Shown: one piece after another, positions 61,564 through 64,000 of the stretch | Layout: each line of letters starts with the position of its first letter | Numbering within the stretch: position 1 is the first letter of the stretch | Assembly: GCF_003014755.1 (NCBI RefSeq) | Contig: NZ_PYAW01000003.1 | Coordinates: forward strand, 62,001 to 126,000 | Direction of reading: 5' to 3' | Origin: Chitinophaga niastensis | GTDB taxonomy: Bacteria; Bacteroidota; Bacteroidia; Chitinophagales; Chitinophagaceae | Length of the DNA stretch: 64,000 bases | The notes under the pieces: model-generated | The model's database searches: none | What the model was told of the DNA's origin: nothing | What the model saw: only the letters and a program-made list of their open reading frames with translations | Program-made: the position numbers and the translations under genes

Positions 61564-61637
61564 ATTTATCCAGTAAAATTATTCCTCTCCCCCGTGCAAC
61601 TTTTTTTGTGCCCATTCGTCTTTACTAAAAATGCGGT

Positions 61638-61907
61638 ATGAAAAAAGTTGCTATCGTTTTATGCTTGAGTACCCTGGCCCTGCTCTTTGTAGCTTGCAGG
61701 GGGAAAATGGTTGACTGTGGCCACCCTTCGGCCAGCAACCCCGATATAATGCCTTTTTACCTGATCACACTCGGTAATTTCCATAGCGAACCGGCCTGCC
61801 CTCCTGCAAAAGCAAGTGTGGTACCTGAAAAAGCACAATTACCTGCTGAATGGGTGAAAGATGCATTGATCCTGATCATTCAACATTCCAAAAAAATAAA
61901 TAATTAG
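61638..61907 (+). CDS. Small lipoprotein of unknown function
   Basis: The 89-residue protein has an N-terminal hydrophobic stretch and a lipobox at 'LLFVAC' (Cys20). A short Cys- and Pro-containing mature part follows ('MVDCGHPSASNPDI', 'HSEPACPPAKASVVPEKAQLP') and ends 'IIQHSKKINN'. I do not recognise a family. It lies 74 nt after the aspartate kinase and 58 nt before a receptor-like protein. Confidence 0.65.
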   Translation: MKKVAIVLCLSTLALLFVACRGKMVDCGHPSASNPDIMPFYLITLGNFHSEPACPPAKASVVPEKAQLPAEWVKDALILIIQHSKKINN

Positions 61908-61965
61908 AACGGCCTTATTCTGATTTACTGGTAAGCTTTTGAGAAAATATAACGGAAACGATAGT

Positions 61966-64000
61966 ATGAAAAAAATGATGTTCGTATTGGGAATGCTTAT
62001 TTGCTGTACGTTAACCACCCTTGCGCAAAAAATTGTTCCCACCGGAAAAATATCACTTACAATATTTGATAATGCAGGTAAACCCCTACCCTTTGCCAGT
62101 GTGGCTTTGCGTCATTTAAAAGATTCTTCTCTTGTTAAAGGAGAACTCACGAGTGCAACAGGTGAATGCAGTTTTGAAAAGATCCCTTCCGGGCATTATT
62201 TTGTACAGGCTTCACAGATGGGATATACCACGCAATACAGCCAGGCTTTTCAAATAGATGCAGCTCACACATCTATCTCCTTAAATAATATAAAGCTGGA
62301 AACACTGGCTAAAAATCTGCAGGCAGTAAATGTTACTGCAACAAAACCCTATATCGAAAGTGCTGCCGGCAAAACAGTACTCAACGTAGAAAACAGTGTT
62401 AACGCCGCCGGTAATAGTGCACTGGATATACTTCGCCGCGCACCTGGAGTAAAGGTGGATAATAATGAAAACGTAACCCTGAAAGGACAAAGTGTAACGG
62501 TAATGATAGATGGGAAACTCACTTATTTAAGCGGAGAACAACTGACCAATTTACTTAAAACCACACCAGGCGAAAGTATTGCGCAGATTGAAATACTGAC
62601 CAGCCCATCGGCCAAATACGATGCCTCCGGTAATGGCGGTATCATCAACATCAAAACTAAAAAGGGGAAAATGACAGGCTTTAACGGCGCTGTAAATGCT
62701 ACCCTTACACAATCTAAATATGGCCGCTATGGCCTGTCTGGCAACTTCAACTGGAGAACGGAGAAATTCAATTTCTTCGGTAATTTTGACCAGGGCGATT
62801 ATCCACGTATGGTAACCCGCGATTACAACCGTACTATCCATGAAAGCGATAAAAGTATCACTGCACTGCAACAGGATGTTTTTCAGCGTAACCGTTTTAA
62901 AAATAATTACCTGAAATTAGGATTTGATTATTTTATTAATGAAAAACATACCATCGGTGTGCTGGCCAATGGATACAAAAATGCTTTCAGTAATCAGATC
63001 TTTAGCAATACCAATCTTGGTAAACAGGGAATGCCGGCGGATTCTGTGATAAATTCGCTCACCACCAACAACAATCATTTTGATAATATAGCCGTAAACC
63101 TAAACTACAAAGGCGCACTGGATACAGTGGGTGGCAAGGAAATCAGTTTTGATGCCGACTTTGCCCGATTCAATAACAACCGGATCATGTTACTGCACGA
63201 CAGTGTATATGATATGCATTCCCAGCTGAACAGAAATCCAAACAGCATCCGTACAACCGGTGGTACACAAATTACTATCAAGAGTTTAAAGGCAGATCTG
63301 AGCTGGCCCTTAGGAAAAGAAGGCAAGCTGGAAACCGGTGTAAAAGCAAGTTTTGTTACTACCACCAACGAAATGCAGTTCGACTCCCTGTTCCATGGAG
63401 CATTTAAACCATCTCCAACACTAAGCGATCAATTCAATTACCAGGAGGACGTATATGCGGCCTATGCCAGCTATAAAAAACAATTAAACAAAACTGCCGT
63501 CCAGTTAGGATTACGGGTAGAGAATACTTCATCAGAAGGCCACTCATTGACTACCAATACCAGTGTAAAACGTTCTTATCTCGACTTCTTTCCTAATGTG
63601 AATGTGGAACAGAAATTAAATGACAGGAACAAGCTGAGCTTTGCTTATTCCCGTAGAATAGAAAGGCCTCAGTATGGCCAGCTAAATCCTTTTATGTTTT
63701 ATCTGGACAAATATACCTACTTCAGAGGAAACCCTTATCTGAAGCCGCAATACAGTAATTCCGCAGAAATAGCCTATACGTTTAAAGATAAATATATCGC
63801 CACATTCCGCGTGAGCAGAACAACAGATATGATGGAAGAATTTATTACACAGAACGACAGTACAAAAGCTTCCATCAGCACAGAACGTAACTACGATAAA
63901 ACGGACATAGCCAGCCTGCTGCTTACATTACCTTTCCAGATCACCAAATGGTGGACCAGCGACAATAATGCAGACTTCTCCTATAATAAATACAAGTTCA
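61966..64000 (+). CDS. TonB-receptor-like outer-membrane protein (3' cut by window)
   Basis: The frame is open from ATG 61966 to the end of the window (678 codons), so the C-terminus is missing. It has a signal peptide (cleavage near 'TLA-QK'), a carboxypeptidase-regulatory-like domain ('ISLTIFDNAGKPLPFASVALRHLKDSSLVKGEL', residues about 28-60), a plug ('NVTATKPYIESAAGKTVLNVE', then 'SPSAKYDASGNGGIINIKTKKG') and beta-barrel strands. This is the OMP_b-brl_3 type, which usually lacks a SusD partner. It probably imports or scaffolds at the outer membrane; ligand unknown. Confidence 0.9.
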   Translation, partial: MKKMMFVLGMLICCTLTTLAQKIVPTGKISLTIFDNAGKPLPFASVALRHLKDSSLVKGELTSATGECSFEKIPSGHYFVQASQMGYTTQYSQAFQIDAAHTSISLNNIKLETLAKNLQAVNVTATKPYIESAAGKTVLNVENSVNAAGNSALDILRRAPGVKVDNNENVTLKGQSVTVMIDGKLTYLSGEQLTNLLKTTPGESIAQIEILTSPSAKYDASGNGGIINIKTKKGKMTGFNGAVNATLTQSKYGRYGLSGNFNWRTEKFNFFGNFDQGDYPRMVTRDYNRTIHESDKSITALQQDVFQRNRFKNNYLKLGFDYFINEKHTIGVLANGYKNAFSNQIFSNTNLGKQGMPADSVINSLTTNNNHFDNIAVNLNYKGALDTVGGKEISFDADFARFNNNRIMLLHDSVYDMHSQLNRNPNSIRTTGGTQITIKSLKADLSWPLGKEGKLETGVKASFVTTTNEMQFDSLFHGAFKPSPTLSDQFNYQEDVYAAYASYKKQLNKTAVQLGLRVENTSSEGHSLTTNTSVKRSYLDFFPNVNVEQKLNDRNKLSFAYSRRIERPQYGQLNPFMFYLDKYTYFRGNPYLKPQYSNSAEIAYTFKDKYIATFRVSRTTDMMEEFITQNDSTKASISTERNYDKTDIASLLLTLPFQITKWWTSDNNADFSYNKYKF

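Noticed and set aside
1..64000. tRNA, rRNA and riboswitch genes
   Set aside because: I looked for T-loop, 16S and common riboswitch patterns and saw none convincing. A covariance-model search would be decisive.

Overview
The window looks like a chromosomal segment of a Bacteroidota genome, most likely the Chitinophagaceae and Chitinophaga-like. The evidence is a SusC/SusD pair, Bacteroidota -7 promoter boxes (TAnnTTTG) with weak Shine-Dalgarno signals, the rpmB-rpmG-DUF4295-ftsY-rimO block, bacillithiol genes, DUF4294/DUF4382/DUF5723 proteins and reg_prop-type sensor kinases. I see no rRNA, tRNA, phage, IS transposase or CRISPR. The assignment is inferred from gene content, not from a search.

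Layout. 1-4.7 kb (+): surface-glycan genes, with two glycosyltransferases followed by a complete four-gene set for GDP-D-glycero-alpha-D-manno-heptose (hddA, gmhA, hddC, gmhB). 4.7-6.6 kb (+): a secreted unknown and a VOC/MarR pair. 6.6-12.5 kb (-): topoisomerase IV parE, a DUF1835 protein, a cupin and parC. 12.5-17.1 kb: two tiny membrane peptides and a sensor kinase/response regulator pair. 17.2-25.6 kb: a YCF48-like protein, a GH31 glucosidase, small envelope proteins and the glycogen branching enzyme. 25.7-32.4 kb (-): DEAD-box helicase, rimO, a JmjC-like oxygenase, ftsY, DUF4295, L33 and L28. 32.6-42.1 kb (mostly -): peroxiredoxin with an AhpD-like partner, a beta-lactamase-fold hydrolase, bshB1, DUF4294, an esterase, ccmF and ccmE. 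42.3-45.3 kb (+): a ureohydrolase, a membrane protein and a radical SAM protein. 45.3-52.3 kb: an AraC regulator, SusC, SusD and an MFS transporter. 52.5-56.4 kb (+): TonB, DUF5723 and folC. 56.4-60.2 kb (-): NUDIX, bacillithiol transferase, ABC ATPase, CAP-domain protein and fbp. 60.3-64 kb (+): aspartate kinase, a lipoprotein and a TonB-receptor-like protein cut by the window end.

Most genes are ordinary housekeeping or envelope genes. The most unusual layer is non-coding. At least four families of long palindromes (here A to D) are built from degenerate 7-9 nt words: AATTACG in A, TTAGCTNT in B, TGATTA-like in C and TTTAGAGAT in D. Arms reach 38, 40 and 54 bp with perfect pairing. Where copies differ, both arms change together, so pairing is kept. 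Almost all copies lie between co-directional genes, and several supply the last codons and stop of the upstream gene or the first codons of the downstream one. I know of no described family with this architecture and treat it as the best candidate for something new.

Other points: a CcmE with a CxxxY haem motif, an ArsR-type operator on a lone SRPBCC gene, 33-bp-spaced repeats around the VOC promoter, an isolated TonB-plug-like secreted protein, and four microproteins of 31-51 residues.
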